Source: Roseiarcus sp963784805 (GTDB taxonomy: Bacteria; Pseudomonadota; Alphaproteobacteria; Rhizobiales; Beijerinckiaceae). From it: 64,000 bases of DNA. The stretch spans positions 248,001 through 312,000 of the forward strand of contig CAWASR010000016.1 of assembly GCA_963784805.1 (NCBI GenBank). The letters are read 5' to 3'. Under the pieces are notes generated by a model. The model searched no databases and had not been told where the DNA came from. It saw nothing but the letters and a program-made list of their open reading frames with translations. This document shows, piece after piece, positions 17,782 through 27,600 of this stretch (within the stretch, counting starts at the first letter, position 1; every line of letters starts with the position of its first letter). Position numbers and translations under genes: made by a program.

Positions 17782-19623
17782 TCAGCGCTTGCCCTTCCCG
17801 TTGGCGAGCGCGACGCGGCGCGTCGCGTAGGCGAGCCAGCGGCGCGTCGGCGCATCGACGAGAGGCGACAGAACTTTGCGGACCCGGGCGTGGTAGGCGT
17901 CGAGCCAGGCAATCTCATCGGCGTCCATGAGCTTGGGTTCGACGAGCCGCAAATCGATCGGCGCGAGCGTCAGAATATCGAAGCCCAACATCTGCCGTTC
18001 GGCCCCGAGGATCGTCCGCGGCTCGACCACGACGAGGTTTTCGATCCGGATCCCGAACGCGCCGGCCGAATAATAGCCCGGCTCGTCAGACAGAATCATG
18101 CCCGGCGCGAGCGCGGTCGTGCCGGTTTTTGCGATCCGGTGCGGCCCCTCGTGAACCGAGAGATAGGATCCGACGCCGTGTCCCGCGCCATGGTCGAAGT
18201 CCAGACCGGCGCGCCACAGCGCGATCCGCGCCAACGCATCGATCTGCGCGCCGCTGGTCCCCTTTGGGAACACCGCGCGCGCAATCGCGATGTGGCCCTT
18301 GAGCACCCGGGTGAATCTATCCCGCATCAGCAATGTCGGCCGACCGACCGCGACAGTCCGGGTGACGTCGGTCGTTCCATCCTCATACTGACCCCCGCTG
18401 TCGATGAGGAAAATCCCGCGCCCGATCGCCCGATTGGACGCCTCGGTGACGCGATAGTGCGGGATCGCCGAATTCGGGCCCGCGGCCGCGATCGTCGGGA
18501 ACGATATGTCCTTCAGCTTTCCGGTCGCCACGCGATAAGCCTCGAGCGCCTTGACCGCGTCAATCTCGGTCAAACGGCCTCGCGACGCCTCGTTGTCGAA
18601 CCAGGCCAGAAAACGCGCCATCGCTGCGCCGTCGCGCTCGTGCGCGGCCCGCGCGCCGGCAAGCTCCACCCGATTCTTCGCCGCCTTCATCAGCGTGATC
18701 GGATCGGCTCCGACTTCGGCCTTGCCTCCCGCCCGTTCGATCGCCTGGGTCAGAAGAGCCGGCGCGGTGGCTGCGTCGAAAGCCACCCGAAGACCGCGCC
18801 CGCCGAGCTTCTCGATGAAGGCGAGGACGGTTCCCGGCTCCAGGATCTCCGCATGCTTGCGAATGCTTTCGCGCGCCGAGGCCGTCGGCTTCCGGTTGTC
18901 GAGAAAAACCACCGGACGTCCTTCGCGGGGGAGGTAGGCGAACCCGATCGGCAGAGGAGTGTGCGAAACGTCGGAGCCGCGAATGTTGAACATCCACGCC
19001 AGATTGTGCGGATCGCTGACGAAGAGCCCATCGACGTTCTTCAATGCGTTGCGCACTCGCGCGATCTTCGCCGCGGCGTTCTCGCCGGCGAAGCGAATGT
19101 CGCGCTGGGTGATCGCGCCGACCGGCGGCCCCGGCCGATCGCGCCAGATCGAGTCGATCGGATTGGCCTCGATTGGCGCCAGAGCCGCGCCGGCCTTTTC
19201 GCACGCCGCCGAAAATCGGGAGACGGCGTCGGGCGTGTGCAGGCGCGGGTCGTAGCCGAGCTTGTCGCCCGGCCGAAGGTTTCGGGCGAGCCAGTCGGTC
19301 GGAGGGCCGTCGATCAGATGATGCAACTCGAAGATCGAACCGTCGACCTGCGCCTTCGCTTGCTCGACATAGCGCCCGTCGACAAACAGCGCCGCCTTGT
19401 CGCGCAGCACGACCGCGATCCCAGCCGAACCCGCGAAACCTGTCAGCCACAGCAGGCGTTCCGCATTCGCGGGCACGTATTCATTCTGATGCTCGTCGGC
19501 GCGGGGCACGATGAATCCGGCAAGACCCGCCGCTTCGAGCTCACGCCGCAACGCGGATGCGCGCGCGGCCCCGTGCGAGGGCCCGCCCAATTCGGTGAAG
19601 GATTGAAATCGACTCTCAAGCAC
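17782..19623 (-). CDS. Aminopeptidase P family protein (M24B)
   Basis: Metallopeptidase of 613 residues that removes N-terminal residues ahead of proline. Two creatinase-N-like domains, covering residues 20-300, precede the pita-bread catalytic domain. Metal ligands are visible in LIDSGGQYEDGTTDVTRT, HGAGHGVGSYLSVHEGP, LSDEPGYY and GIRIENLV. The roughly 600-residue three-domain architecture matches the long aminopeptidase P type found in alphaproteobacteria and eukaryotes. The start is a GTG. It sits between the M20 gene, which converges with it, and hpt, which lies 28 nt upstream on the same strand. Confidence 0.9.
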   Translation of the reverse strand: MLESRFQSFTELGGPSHGAARASALRRELEAAGLAGFIVPRADEHQNEYVPANAERLLWLTGFAGSAGIAVVLRDKAALFVDGRYVEQAKAQVDGSIFELHHLIDGPPTDWLARNLRPGDKLGYDPRLHTPDAVSRFSAACEKAGAALAPIEANPIDSIWRDRPGPPVGAITQRDIRFAGENAAAKIARVRNALKNVDGLFVSDPHNLAWMFNIRGSDVSHTPLPIGFAYLPREGRPVVFLDNRKPTASARESIRKHAEILEPGTVLAFIEKLGGRGLRVAFDAATAPALLTQAIERAGGKAEVGADPITLMKAAKNRVELAGARAAHERDGAAMARFLAWFDNEASRGRLTEIDAVKALEAYRVATGKLKDISFPTIAAAGPNSAIPHYRVTEASNRAIGRGIFLIDSGGQYEDGTTDVTRTVAVGRPTLLMRDRFTRVLKGHIAIARAVFPKGTSGAQIDALARIALWRAGLDFDHGAGHGVGSYLSVHEGPHRIAKTGTTALAPGMILSDEPGYYSAGAFGIRIENLVVVEPRTILGAERQMLGFDILTLAPIDLRLVEPKLMDADEIAWLDAYHARVRKVLSPLVDAPTRRWLAYATRRVALANGKGKR

Positions 19624-19651
19624 GCCGGCGCACTCTCAAAAAAGGGAGGAA

Positions 19652-20200
19652 TCAGGCGGCGTCTTGCGCGGTGATGACGCGGCCGATGAACGGCAGCTCG
19701 CGATAGGAATGAGCGACGTCCATGCCGTAGCCGACGACGAAGACGTCGGGGCACACGAAGCCGACGAAGTCCGCGTCGATCGAGACCGCGCGCTTCCCAG
19801 GCTTTTCCAGCATTGTGCAGATGAGCACCCGCCTGGCGCCGCGCGCGATCAGCAAATCCTTGGCGAACGCCAGCGTTCGTCCCGATTCGAGAATGTCGTC
19901 GACGAGAAGCACGTCGCGTCCGCGCACCGAGGATTCGATGTCGCGAAGAATCTTCACGGCGCCGCTGGAGACGGTCCCTTCCCGATAGCTCGATAGGTGA
20001 AAAAACTCGACTTGCGGCTCCAGCCCCACCCGATGCAGGGCGCGAAGCAGGTCGGCCGCGAACATGAAGGATCCCTTCAGGATCGCCACGACGAGCAGGT
20101 CTTTCGGGCCGGCCGCGGCAACCTCTTTGGCGAGCGCTTGGGTGCGGTCCGCGATCGCAGCTTCGTCGTAAAGAACCTTGACCTGCCTGGCGCCGCTCAT
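19652..20200 (-). CDS. hpt: Hypoxanthine phosphoribosyltransferase
   Basis: Type I phosphoribosyltransferase of 182 residues that salvages hypoxanthine (and often guanine) with PRPP. The PRPP loop VLLVDDILESGRTL is complete, with its two acidic residues followed by a small/Gly-rich turn. The VAILKGSFMFAADLLR loop forms the active-site cis-peptide region, and FVGFVCPDVFVVGYGMD is the purine-binding segment. It is divergent from ftsE, a common alphaproteobacterial arrangement. A short GCGGC-taaa-GCCGC hairpin lies in the gap near 20311. Confidence 0.94.
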   Translation of the reverse strand: MSGARQVKVLYDEAAIADRTQALAKEVAAAGPKDLLVVAILKGSFMFAADLLRALHRVGLEPQVEFFHLSSYREGTVSSGAVKILRDIESSVRGRDVLLVDDILESGRTLAFAKDLLIARGARRVLICTMLEKPGKRAVSIDADFVGFVCPDVFVVGYGMDVAHSYRELPFIGRVITAQDAA

Positions 20201-20360
20201 GAACTTGCCCTGGTGAAAGAGGCGTTATCCCTCGCTCAGCCGAAATTTACCAGCGCGTCGTGAAGCTGCTATTCAGATCGCCTGCCGATCGCTGGCGTTT
20301 GATCCGGAACGCGGCTAAAGCCGCGTAAAGCGGCCTGCCTCCGCCATTGCCCGAGGATCC

Positions 20361-21038
20361 GTGTTGCTACGCTTCGAAAACGTCGGTCTGCGCTACGGAA
20401 TGGGGCCGGAGGTCGTGCGCGATCTCAATTTTTCCGTCGAGCGGCAGAGCTTTCAGTTCGTCACCGGCCCCTCCGGGGCCGGCAAGACCACTCTCCTGCG
20501 CCTGATGCTTCTGTCGCTTCGGCCCACGCGCGGAGCGGTCCATATTTTTGGGAGGGACGCCGCCGCCTTGACCAAGGACGATTTGACCGCGCTGCGCCGG
20601 CGCATCGGCGTCGTCTTCCAGGATTTTCGCCTGCTCGATCATCTCACGACCTACGAGAATGTCGCCCTGCCCCTGCGCGCCATGGGACGCGAGGAGTCCG
20701 GGTATCGCGCCGAGGTCGTCGAATTGCTGCGTTGGGTGGGGCTCGGCGACCGCATGAGCGCCTCGCCCCCCGTTCTTTCGGGGGGCGAAAAGCAGCGCGC
20801 TGCGATTGCCCGCGCTCTGATCGTGCGTCCTGAACTGCTGCTCGCCGACGAGCCGACCGGCAATGTCGATCCCGGCCTGGCGCGTCGGCTTCTTCGACTG
20901 TTCGTCGAGCTGCATCGGCTTGGCACCGCGGTTGTCATCGCCACACACGATCTCCAGCTCATGGATCAGTTCGGCTTCGCGCGCCGGCTCGTCGTCGGCG
21001 ACGGGAATCTCACGATCTTCGATGGCGCCCGGTCATGA
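20361..21038 (+). CDS. ftsE: Cell division ATP-binding protein FtsE
   Basis: ABC ATPase of 225 residues that, with FtsX, controls peptidoglycan hydrolases at the division site. Walker A GPSGAGKTT is at residues 36-44, the signature LSGGEKQR near 138-145, and Walker B LLLADEPTG follows. The FtsE-specific VFQDFRLLDHLTTYENVA stretch separates it from other small ABC ATPases. The start is GTG at 20361. The stop overlaps ftsX in ATGA, so the two are translated together. Confidence 0.94.
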   Translation: MLLRFENVGLRYGMGPEVVRDLNFSVERQSFQFVTGPSGAGKTTLLRLMLLSLRPTRGAVHIFGRDAAALTKDDLTALRRRIGVVFQDFRLLDHLTTYENVALPLRAMGREESGYRAEVVELLRWVGLGDRMSASPPVLSGGEKQRAAIARALIVRPELLLADEPTGNVDPGLARRLLRLFVELHRLGTAVVIATHDLQLMDQFGFARRLVVGDGNLTIFDGARS

Positions 21039-21979
21039 ACGAACCGATCGTGGAAAAGCAATTCGTCCTGGATTCCACGGTCAAGCGGGACATGCCGCTG
21101 ATCCCTGGGGACTCGGTCGCCGGACGCGCGTTGGTGGTCGTCGTCGCGATCATGACCTTTCTTGCCTGTCTGACGGCCGGCGGGGCGCTGCTCGTCGCCA
21201 GCGCCTCGCAATTCTGGCGGACCGACGTGTTGCGGGACGTGACGATCCAGGTGAAGCCGAGGGCGGGCGACGATGTCGACGCTGTCGTGGCCAAGGCCGT
21301 CGCGATCGCCTCGCACGCCCCAGGCGTCGACCAGGTTCGCGCCTTTACCAAGGCCGAATCGGAAAAGCTGCTCGAGCCTTGGCTCGGCAGCGGACTCGAT
21401 CTGAGCCTTCTGCCGATCCCTCGTCTGATAATCGTCCATATGCGAGGCCATAGCGCAGAAGACCTCGCGGCGCTGCGCGCGGCTCTCACGCCGGCGGTCC
21501 CTCAGGCGGACCTCGATGATCACCGCGCCTGGGCGGCGCGCATCGGCGCCCTGGCGAACGCGATCGTTGTCTTCGCCGCCGCGCTGTTTGCGCTCATGAT
21601 TCTGGCGATGGGCACGGCGATCGGCTTTGCGACCCGGGGCGCGATGGCGGGCAATCGTGAGATCATCGAGGTGCTGCATTTCATCGGCGCCTCGGACGCC
21701 TTCATCGCCAGGGAATTCCAGACCCATTTCCGGCGCCTCGGCTTTCGCGGCGCGCTGATCGGCGGATCGGCCGCCATCGCCTTCTTCCTGGGAGCGTCCG
21801 TGCTGTCGGCTTGGTGGGCGCATTCCCCTGGCGCCGACGAGATCGCCGCGATGTTTGGAGCTTTCTCCCTCGGTCCGTCCGGCTATGCCGCACTGGCGGC
21901 CGTCGTCGGCGCGGTCACGCTGCTGACCGGCTTCCTGTCGCGGGCGATCGTCCTGCGCCATCTCAATGCTTTGCAATGA
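21035..21979 (+). CDS. ftsX: Cell division ABC transporter permease FtsX
   Basis: Inner-membrane protein of 314 residues. A hydrophobic segment near residues 30-55 is followed by a periplasmic domain rich in polar residues (about 60-170), and three more membrane segments lie near 180-205, 230-260 and 285-310. This is the four-helix FtsX layout. The GAMAGNREIIEVLHFIGASD region before the third helix is a recognised FtsX motif. It lacks transport activity in the family sense and instead transmits FtsE ATP hydrolysis to cell-wall hydrolase activators. Confidence 0.93.
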   Translation: MNEPIVEKQFVLDSTVKRDMPLIPGDSVAGRALVVVVAIMTFLACLTAGGALLVASASQFWRTDVLRDVTIQVKPRAGDDVDAVVAKAVAIASHAPGVDQVRAFTKAESEKLLEPWLGSGLDLSLLPIPRLIIVHMRGHSAEDLAALRAALTPAVPQADLDDHRAWAARIGALANAIVVFAAALFALMILAMGTAIGFATRGAMAGNREIIEVLHFIGASDAFIAREFQTHFRRLGFRGALIGGSAAIAFFLGASVLSAWWAHSPGADEIAAMFGAFSLGPSGYAALAAVVGAVTLLTGFLSRAIVLRHLNALQ

Positions 21980-22044
21980 CCCCTTGGGGCGGGATGCGAA
22001 AAAGTGGATCCTGACGCTTCGCGAAAATCCAACGATTTCAGGGA

Positions 22045-22090
22045 CCCCACAGCATGATGCGCTTCAATAAGATCGCATCATGCTGTGGGG
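22045..22090. repeat. Perfect inverted repeat, dispersed hairpin family (copy 1)
   Basis: Two 17-nt arms, CCCCACAGCATGATGCG and its exact complement, enclose a 12-nt spacer between ftsX and the PlsC-type gene. The core GCATGATGCG-TTCAA-ATCGCATCATGC recurs in degenerate form at 22949-22980 on the other side of that gene. Hairpins of this type are common intergenic repeats in Hyphomicrobiales. Transcribed, this would form a strong stem that could affect expression of the downstream acyltransferase. Confidence 0.85.
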
Positions 22091-22097
22091 CGGCGCC

Positions 22098-22913
22098 ATG
22101 GCGTTGTCTCCCGACCGGCGTCTCGCCATGCTGACCGCGCGCTCGCTGCTGTTCAACTTTCTGTTTTACGTCAATCTCATCGTTCTGATGATCGTCGGGC
22201 TGCCGATGATGCTGGGCGGACGGCGCGGGGTCTTCGCGCTGGCTCGTCTCTGGGGCGCCGTTTCGGTCTGGCTTCTGCGGACGATCTGCGGCCTGCGGGT
22301 CGAATATCGCGGCGTCGAGAACATCCCTTCCGGCGCCGTGCTGATCGCAGCCAAGCACCAGTCCTTTCTCGAGACCTTCGCGCTACTCAAATACGCCCCT
22401 GATTTCGCGATCATTCTCAAGCGGCAATTGACCTACGTCCCGCTGTTCGGCCTCTATCTGATCGTCTCGCGCCAGATCGCGATCGATCGCGGGCGCGGCC
22501 GACAGGCCCTCCAGCAAATCGTCGCCGGCGCGAGACCGGTGCTCGCGGCCGGCCGCCAGGTGTTCATCTATCCGGAAGGCACTCGCCGGCCGCCGGGAGC
22601 GCCGCCGAATTACAAGCAGGGCGTCGCGGCGCTCTATGCGGAAACCGGCGCGCGCTGCGTGCCGGTCGCGGTCAACACCGGGTTGTTCTGGCGGCGGCGA
22701 GGATTCCTCCGGCGGCCGGGGGTCGCGGTGATCGCGTACTTGCCCCCGATCCCGCCCGGCCTCGATCGCGCCGCCTTCAGCGAACGGCTCGAAACCGATA
22801 TCGAGTCCGCCTGCGCGCGCATCAATGCGGAAGCGATCGCGCGCGATCCGTCGCTGGAGGCGTTGGTCGCGGAAGGCGCCGGTTTCGACGCCGAGCGGCG
22901 GAAAAGGCTCTGA
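22098..22913 (+). CDS. plsC: 1-acyl-sn-glycerol-3-phosphate acyltransferase
   Basis: Membrane-associated acyltransferase of about 271 residues that forms phosphatidic acid from lysophosphatidic acid. A hydrophobic anchor lies near residues 15-40. The active-site block AAKHQSFLETFAL is the alphaproteobacterial variant of the H-x4-D/E motif, and IYPEGTRRPPG is the substrate-binding motif. The first in-frame ATG (22080) lies inside the inverted repeat, so the ATG at 22098 is preferred. In related genomes this gene follows ftsEX, often with ydcF between, and here a hairpin repeat occupies that place. Confidence 0.88.
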   Translation: MALSPDRRLAMLTARSLLFNFLFYVNLIVLMIVGLPMMLGGRRGVFALARLWGAVSVWLLRTICGLRVEYRGVENIPSGAVLIAAKHQSFLETFALLKYAPDFAIILKRQLTYVPLFGLYLIVSRQIAIDRGRGRQALQQIVAGARPVLAAGRQVFIYPEGTRRPPGAPPNYKQGVAALYAETGARCVPVAVNTGLFWRRRGFLRRPGVAVIAYLPPIPPGLDRAAFSERLETDIESACARINAEAIARDPSLEALVAEGAGFDAERRKRL

Positions 22914-22948
22914 AAGTTTGGGAATGCCGCGATTGGATGGAAGACGGC

Positions 22949-22980
22949 GCATGACGCGATTCAACGAAATCGCACCATGC
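22949..22980. repeat. Imperfect inverted repeat, same hairpin family (copy 2)
   Basis: Arms GCATGACGCGATT and AATCGCACCATGC pair at 11 of 13 positions around a 6-nt loop. Sequence and spacing match the core of the repeat at 22045-22090. It ends at the boundary of the P450 gene, two nt from its stop codon, and could serve as the transcript end for the convergent plsC and P450 genes. Confidence 0.7.
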
Positions 22981-22981
22981 T

Positions 22982-24340
22982 CTAGAGCGGCGTCAGCGTG
23001 AACTGCGGCTGGAAGTTCGGCAGCAAGGTGACTCTGCCAATGGGACGTGGGGGCGGGCCCGACAGTCCGATGTCGTAGCGCGCGAGAAGGCAGCGGAGGA
23101 CGACCAAGATCTCCGTCGTCGCAAAGGCGCTGCCGATGCAGACGCGCGGCCCCGCGCCGAAGGGCATCCAGGCCCGCGGCGTAGTAATCCGGCCGCCTTG
23201 GAGGAAGCGATTCGGGTCGAAGCGAAGGGGATCTCGCCAATGCGCCGCGTGGCGATGGAGAACCCAAGGGGCCACGATAACAGCAGCGCCCCGCGATATG
23301 CGAAAGCCGCCAATTTGGTCGTCCACCCGCGCTTCACGCGCGATGATGTAAGCCGGCGGATAAAGTCGCAGAGCCTCGTAGAGAAAAGCTATGGCCACGC
23401 GGCTTGAGCGCAGCGATTGCGGGTCGGGCGGCGCGGTCGCCCCGCCCTGGCACAAATCCCGCCGCACCGCCTCCTGATGCGCGGGAAAGAGGGCCAGCAT
23501 GAGGACTGTCCAAAACAGCGCCAGCGCCGTGGTGGTGAAACCTGCGGACAGCATCGTGCCGACCTGGCTAACGATCTCCTCCTTGGTCGGAGGTCCGTCG
23601 CTCTCGCTATCGCGCTTGGCGCGCAGCAGATCGAGCATGTCGTGCGCCTGCCCGAAATCGTCGATTGTCGATCGGCGGTCGAGAAGAGCCTTGACCCAGT
23701 CGCGCCAGCGCCTCGCGATATCGCGTCGCTGGGGCGGTTGGGCGATGCGGGTCCAGATGAGCAAGGCGACATAGTCCCGCCATCTCAGCAGTGTTCCGGA
23801 ACTCTCCGCTTCGCTGGCGAAGTCGGCAAGCTGCGCGGTCGAGGCCTCGTCGTCGATGGACAACAACGAACGTGCGATGATGGCCAGAGTTAGCCTGCGA
23901 AAGTCGACGAGCAAGTTGCGCTCGAGCTCGCCCCCCGCGGACCATGACGCAATGCCGCTCGCCGCCGTCTGGTGGAACGAAGGGATCACGCGTTCGATAT
24001 GGCGGGGCTGGAAAAACGGGGCCAGTTGCCGATGCTGACGGCGCCAGTCGTCGCCTTCCGCCAGCAACAGGCCCTGGCCCACGATCGGTTCCAACAACCG
24101 TCGCGCGAGGACATTGGGCTGGTATCGATCCATGTGCGTGTTGAGAACGTGGTCTATGTCGTCGGGGTCGTTCAGACACACGAAACGGTGTCCGAATTGA
24201 CGAAACGATATGCGCAGTTCGGCATAGTAGTCGGAGCTGAAAGCGGCGAGCAGGTCGGACCGGAAAGCGGAGAGAAGGCGCAGCGGTCCCACCGACGCGG
24301 CCGGCTCGACACGCGGCAGGTCGACAGCCCCCTGGTCCAT
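22982..24340 (-). CDS. Cytochrome P450
   Basis: Haem monooxygenase of about 452 residues. The I-helix oxygen-binding segment is MLSAGFTTTALALFW (A/G-G-x-x-T type), the K-helix ExxR is EALRLYPPA, the PERF-like segment is FDPNRFLQGG, and the haem ligand cysteine lies in FGAGPRVCIGSAFA. The PPAYIIAREA region resembles bacterial CYP families of the CYP102/CYP4-like fatty-acid type, but the substrate is not readable. The ATG at 24340 has AGGGGAG upstream; the frame extends another 50 codons without a clear site. No ferredoxin gene is adjacent. A 267-nt, locally AT-rich gap separates it from the cyclase. Confidence 0.88.
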   Translation of the reverse strand: MDQGAVDLPRVEPAASVGPLRLLSAFRSDLLAAFSSDYYAELRISFRQFGHRFVCLNDPDDIDHVLNTHMDRYQPNVLARRLLEPIVGQGLLLAEGDDWRRQHRQLAPFFQPRHIERVIPSFHQTAASGIASWSAGGELERNLLVDFRRLTLAIIARSLLSIDDEASTAQLADFASEAESSGTLLRWRDYVALLIWTRIAQPPQRRDIARRWRDWVKALLDRRSTIDDFGQAHDMLDLLRAKRDSESDGPPTKEEIVSQVGTMLSAGFTTTALALFWTVLMLALFPAHQEAVRRDLCQGGATAPPDPQSLRSSRVAIAFLYEALRLYPPAYIIAREARVDDQIGGFRISRGAAVIVAPWVLHRHAAHWRDPLRFDPNRFLQGGRITTPRAWMPFGAGPRVCIGSAFATTEILVVLRCLLARYDIGLSGPPPRPIGRVTLLPNFQPQFTLTPL

Positions 24341-24607
24341 CAAGGCGCGGTCGCTCCCCTGCGGGAAAATCCGTGGGCGTTCGGCTTCCTCGTTCTCAAC
24401 CGCCACGATCGCCCGATCCGCGTAAGCCCGGCAGCCTTGAGCCACGGCGACGCGGCAAGCAATCCATAGGATTCTCGCCAATATGGCCAAAAGACGGACT
24501 TCTCGCCGAGCTCGTCTAAACCAAACTCAAAGCATGCGTTCTGACTTGCTTTTGAAAGAATGGCGTTCCTATTTAAACACTAAAGATCCGAGAATTAGTT
24601 ACCGCGT

Positions 24608-27600
24608 TTATGCGAGTTCAGTCAGCAACGTCTTGACCTCTTGTAAAACCGGAGTCTCCAAACCTTCTTCGAACGAAGCATAGACCGGCGACAAGAGATC
24701 AAACGCGTCGGATATTTTGCCCTGGTCGCGCCAAAGCCGCGCCAGGTCGCGTGCGGCCCGCAGCATCCAGAAATTGGCGTTCTGCCGCCGCGCCAGCGCC
24801 AGCGCCTGAAGGTAGCTGTCCTCCGCCGCAGCATAATCATGCATCGACGCATATAGGGTTCCGCGCAGCCGCATCATTTCGGCTTCAGCCCAGCGCTCTT
24901 GTGTTTCCTCAACCATTTTGACCGCGTCGCTAAGCTGTTCGAGCCCCTGCTCCGGCCGCCCCGCCACGCCATACACCTGCGCAAGCGTCATGAGAAAGAA
25001 AGGCATGTTGAGCTTGGTGCCGGTGGCCCGCAAGATCTCTATTCCTTGAAGAAGCGCCGGAATGCCATCGTCCGGGAGGCCCGTCACCGCAAGACGCCAG
25101 CCCTGCATGAACTTTCCAATGCCAGTATAGACAGTGAACCCATTTTCGGCCGAGATCGTGGACACTTCATCCACCGCCGGAGCCATTGTCGCCCCCGTAT
25201 TTACTCCGTGAATCGCCAAATCGGCGTACCATGCATTGCATAGCGCAAAAACGACGCTGAAAGGCGACAGCCGTCGCGCCTCGGCCAGCGCTTGGTCGCG
25301 CCGCATTCGCGCCTGGTCGAGATGGCCGAGACAAAGCAACGTCCGGGAAAGATAGCTCAAAATAGTCACGTGTCCGTCGCCTGGCGCCGCCACGAAAGCT
25401 CTGTACTTCGGATCCCAGAGCGAAAGGTATTCTTCGAAGTAACCATGGGCGTCGCTGAAGTTGCCGAGAAACGAACAGACGCAGCCACTGACGGAAGAGC
25501 CGAAACACTTCCACATCAAGTCGCGCCCCGCTTCACCCAGACGACGGATCTCCTCCGCATGGTGTTGAGCCTGGCCCAATTCTCCGCGTACGCAGCGCAA
25601 CGTGAACTGCCCGATCAAGACCGGTCCGAATTGGGGCGGGCGGCCCAACTGATCGCAGAGCTCGCGGGCGCGCGCGAACGCGTCGCCGGGCTCCGGCGCG
25701 GCGTAGCCCTTGATGGCGAGGAGCGCATGTCCGAGGGATATTTGGAGATCGAGCTCGTGCTCTCGATAGGCGGCGCTGTCAGGCGCGACAGCAAGCCGGT
25801 CGAGCGCCTTGCGGAGTTGGGCCACCGCCTCGGTCATCGCTCCTCGCGCGATCGCCTGCTTGCCCGCTCTGAGCCAGTAGCCGGCCGCCTTGGCGATCAA
25901 TCCCGCTTCAAAATAGTGGCGCGCGAGGACTTCAGGCTGGGCCTCGGCGATTTCCGGGAATTGGGCTTCGAGGGTCGTCGCGATTCGACCGTGCAGGCGC
26001 CGACGGTTGCTGCGCAGCAAAGTGTTGTACGCAGCGTCTTGAACCAGGGCATGTTTGAAAGTGTACTCTGCGTTGGGCGGATTGCCGCGCCTGAAGATGA
26101 GTTCAGTGCTCACCAGCTGCGCCAACGCGTCCTCCAGCCGCTGCCGCGGCATCGCAGCCGTTGCGCTGATGAGTTCATGTGAGAAGCTCCGGCCCAGAGC
26201 CGCCGCGATTTGCGCGACTTCTCGCACCGGCGCCAGCCGATCCAACCGCGCCAGGAGCGAGGCGTTCAGCGTCGTCGGAATTGCGAGCGCCGGAGACGGC
26301 CCCGTCATCGCATAGCTTTCTCCGTCATCCGTCAGCATATCGCTTTCGATCACAGCCTTGGTCAGTTCTTCGACGAACAGCGGGACGCCATCCGTGCGAT
26401 CGATGATCTGGTCGGCGATCTCCTGGGGTAAACGCTTGCCGCCTGTAAGATGCGCGATCATGTCGGCGCGTTGGCGAGGGGACAAGCGATTGAGACTGAG
26501 CATGGTCACATGCGGACGATCGGCCCAAGGCGCCGCAAATTCCGGTCTGAAAGTGACCAATACCATGATGGGCAGGCTGGGCGACCGATCGACGACGAGA
26601 TCGAATAGCTCCAGCGCGGTGGGATCGGCCCATTGCGCGTCCTCGACCACCAGGAGCATTGGAGCCCGAGCCGCCAGTCCCTCAATCTGCCCCAAGAGCG
26701 CGGCGAGCGTCTTTTCCTTTTGCTTCTGCGGACTGAGGCTGAGAGTCGCATAGCGGTCGCCGGCGGGGATCGACAATAGCGCGGCAAGCAGAGGGACGCT
26801 CTCGACCGGATTGCTGGCCGATCGGGTCAGCACGGCTTCCACCTTCTTGAGGCGCGCCTCCGCAGAGTCCTCGCGCCGAAAACCGGCGTCGCGCGAAAAC
26901 TGGGCGATGACCGGGTAAAGCGCGCTGTCTTGGTGGTGAGGCGAACAGAAATAAAGCAACTGATTGTGCGGCTCCGCCTTCAGACGATCGAAGACGGTCT
27001 GGACGAGGCGCGATTTGCCAATTCCTGGCTCGCCCGAAATCAGGACGACGCACCCATCTCCCCGTTTGGCCTGACTCCAGCCGGTCATAAGCCGGTCAAT
27101 CTCCTCCTGGCGGCCCACCAGCGTCGTCGTCGTGGTGCGCAACGCCTCGAAGCGACTGTCAGTGTCGCCTTTTCCGAGCACTTGCCAGATCGCTACCGGT
27201 TCGCTGAAGCCTTTGATCGATACCGGACCGATAGCGCGGAATTCGAACAGTTCGCCGAGGAGCAGGCGAGTGTTGCCGTCGATGATCACGGCGCCGGGTT
27301 CGGCCAACGCTTGAAGCCGCGCCGCAAGATTGGGAGTCACGCCCGCCACCCCTGGCTCCGTCGTCTCGCCCTTCCCGATGAGCTCTTCGCCGACGACGAC
27401 GAGACCGGTGGCGACGCCGACGCGGGCCCGCAACGCCGTGGCCGCGCCGAGATCAAGTCTCGCTATCGCCTCAGTCAGGGCCAAGCCCGCGTGCACCGCG
27501 CGCTCGGCGTCATCCTCATGCGCCTGCGGGTATCCGAAGTAGGCGAGAACGCCATCGCCAAAGTACTTGGCGACAAAGCCATCATATTTGGCGATGACCT

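Noticed and set aside
17890..19674. 594-codon plus-strand open frame opposite aminopeptidase P
   Set aside because: Antisense shadow; the minus-strand gene has all metal ligands, this frame has no recognisable motif.
20311..20324. GCGGCTAAAGCCGC hairpin between hpt and ftsE
   Set aside because: It lies between divergent genes, so it is not a terminator, and it is short enough to be chance.
20966..21976. 336-codon minus-strand frame opposite ftsX
   Set aside because: Charged, low-complexity antisense translation of a membrane-protein gene.
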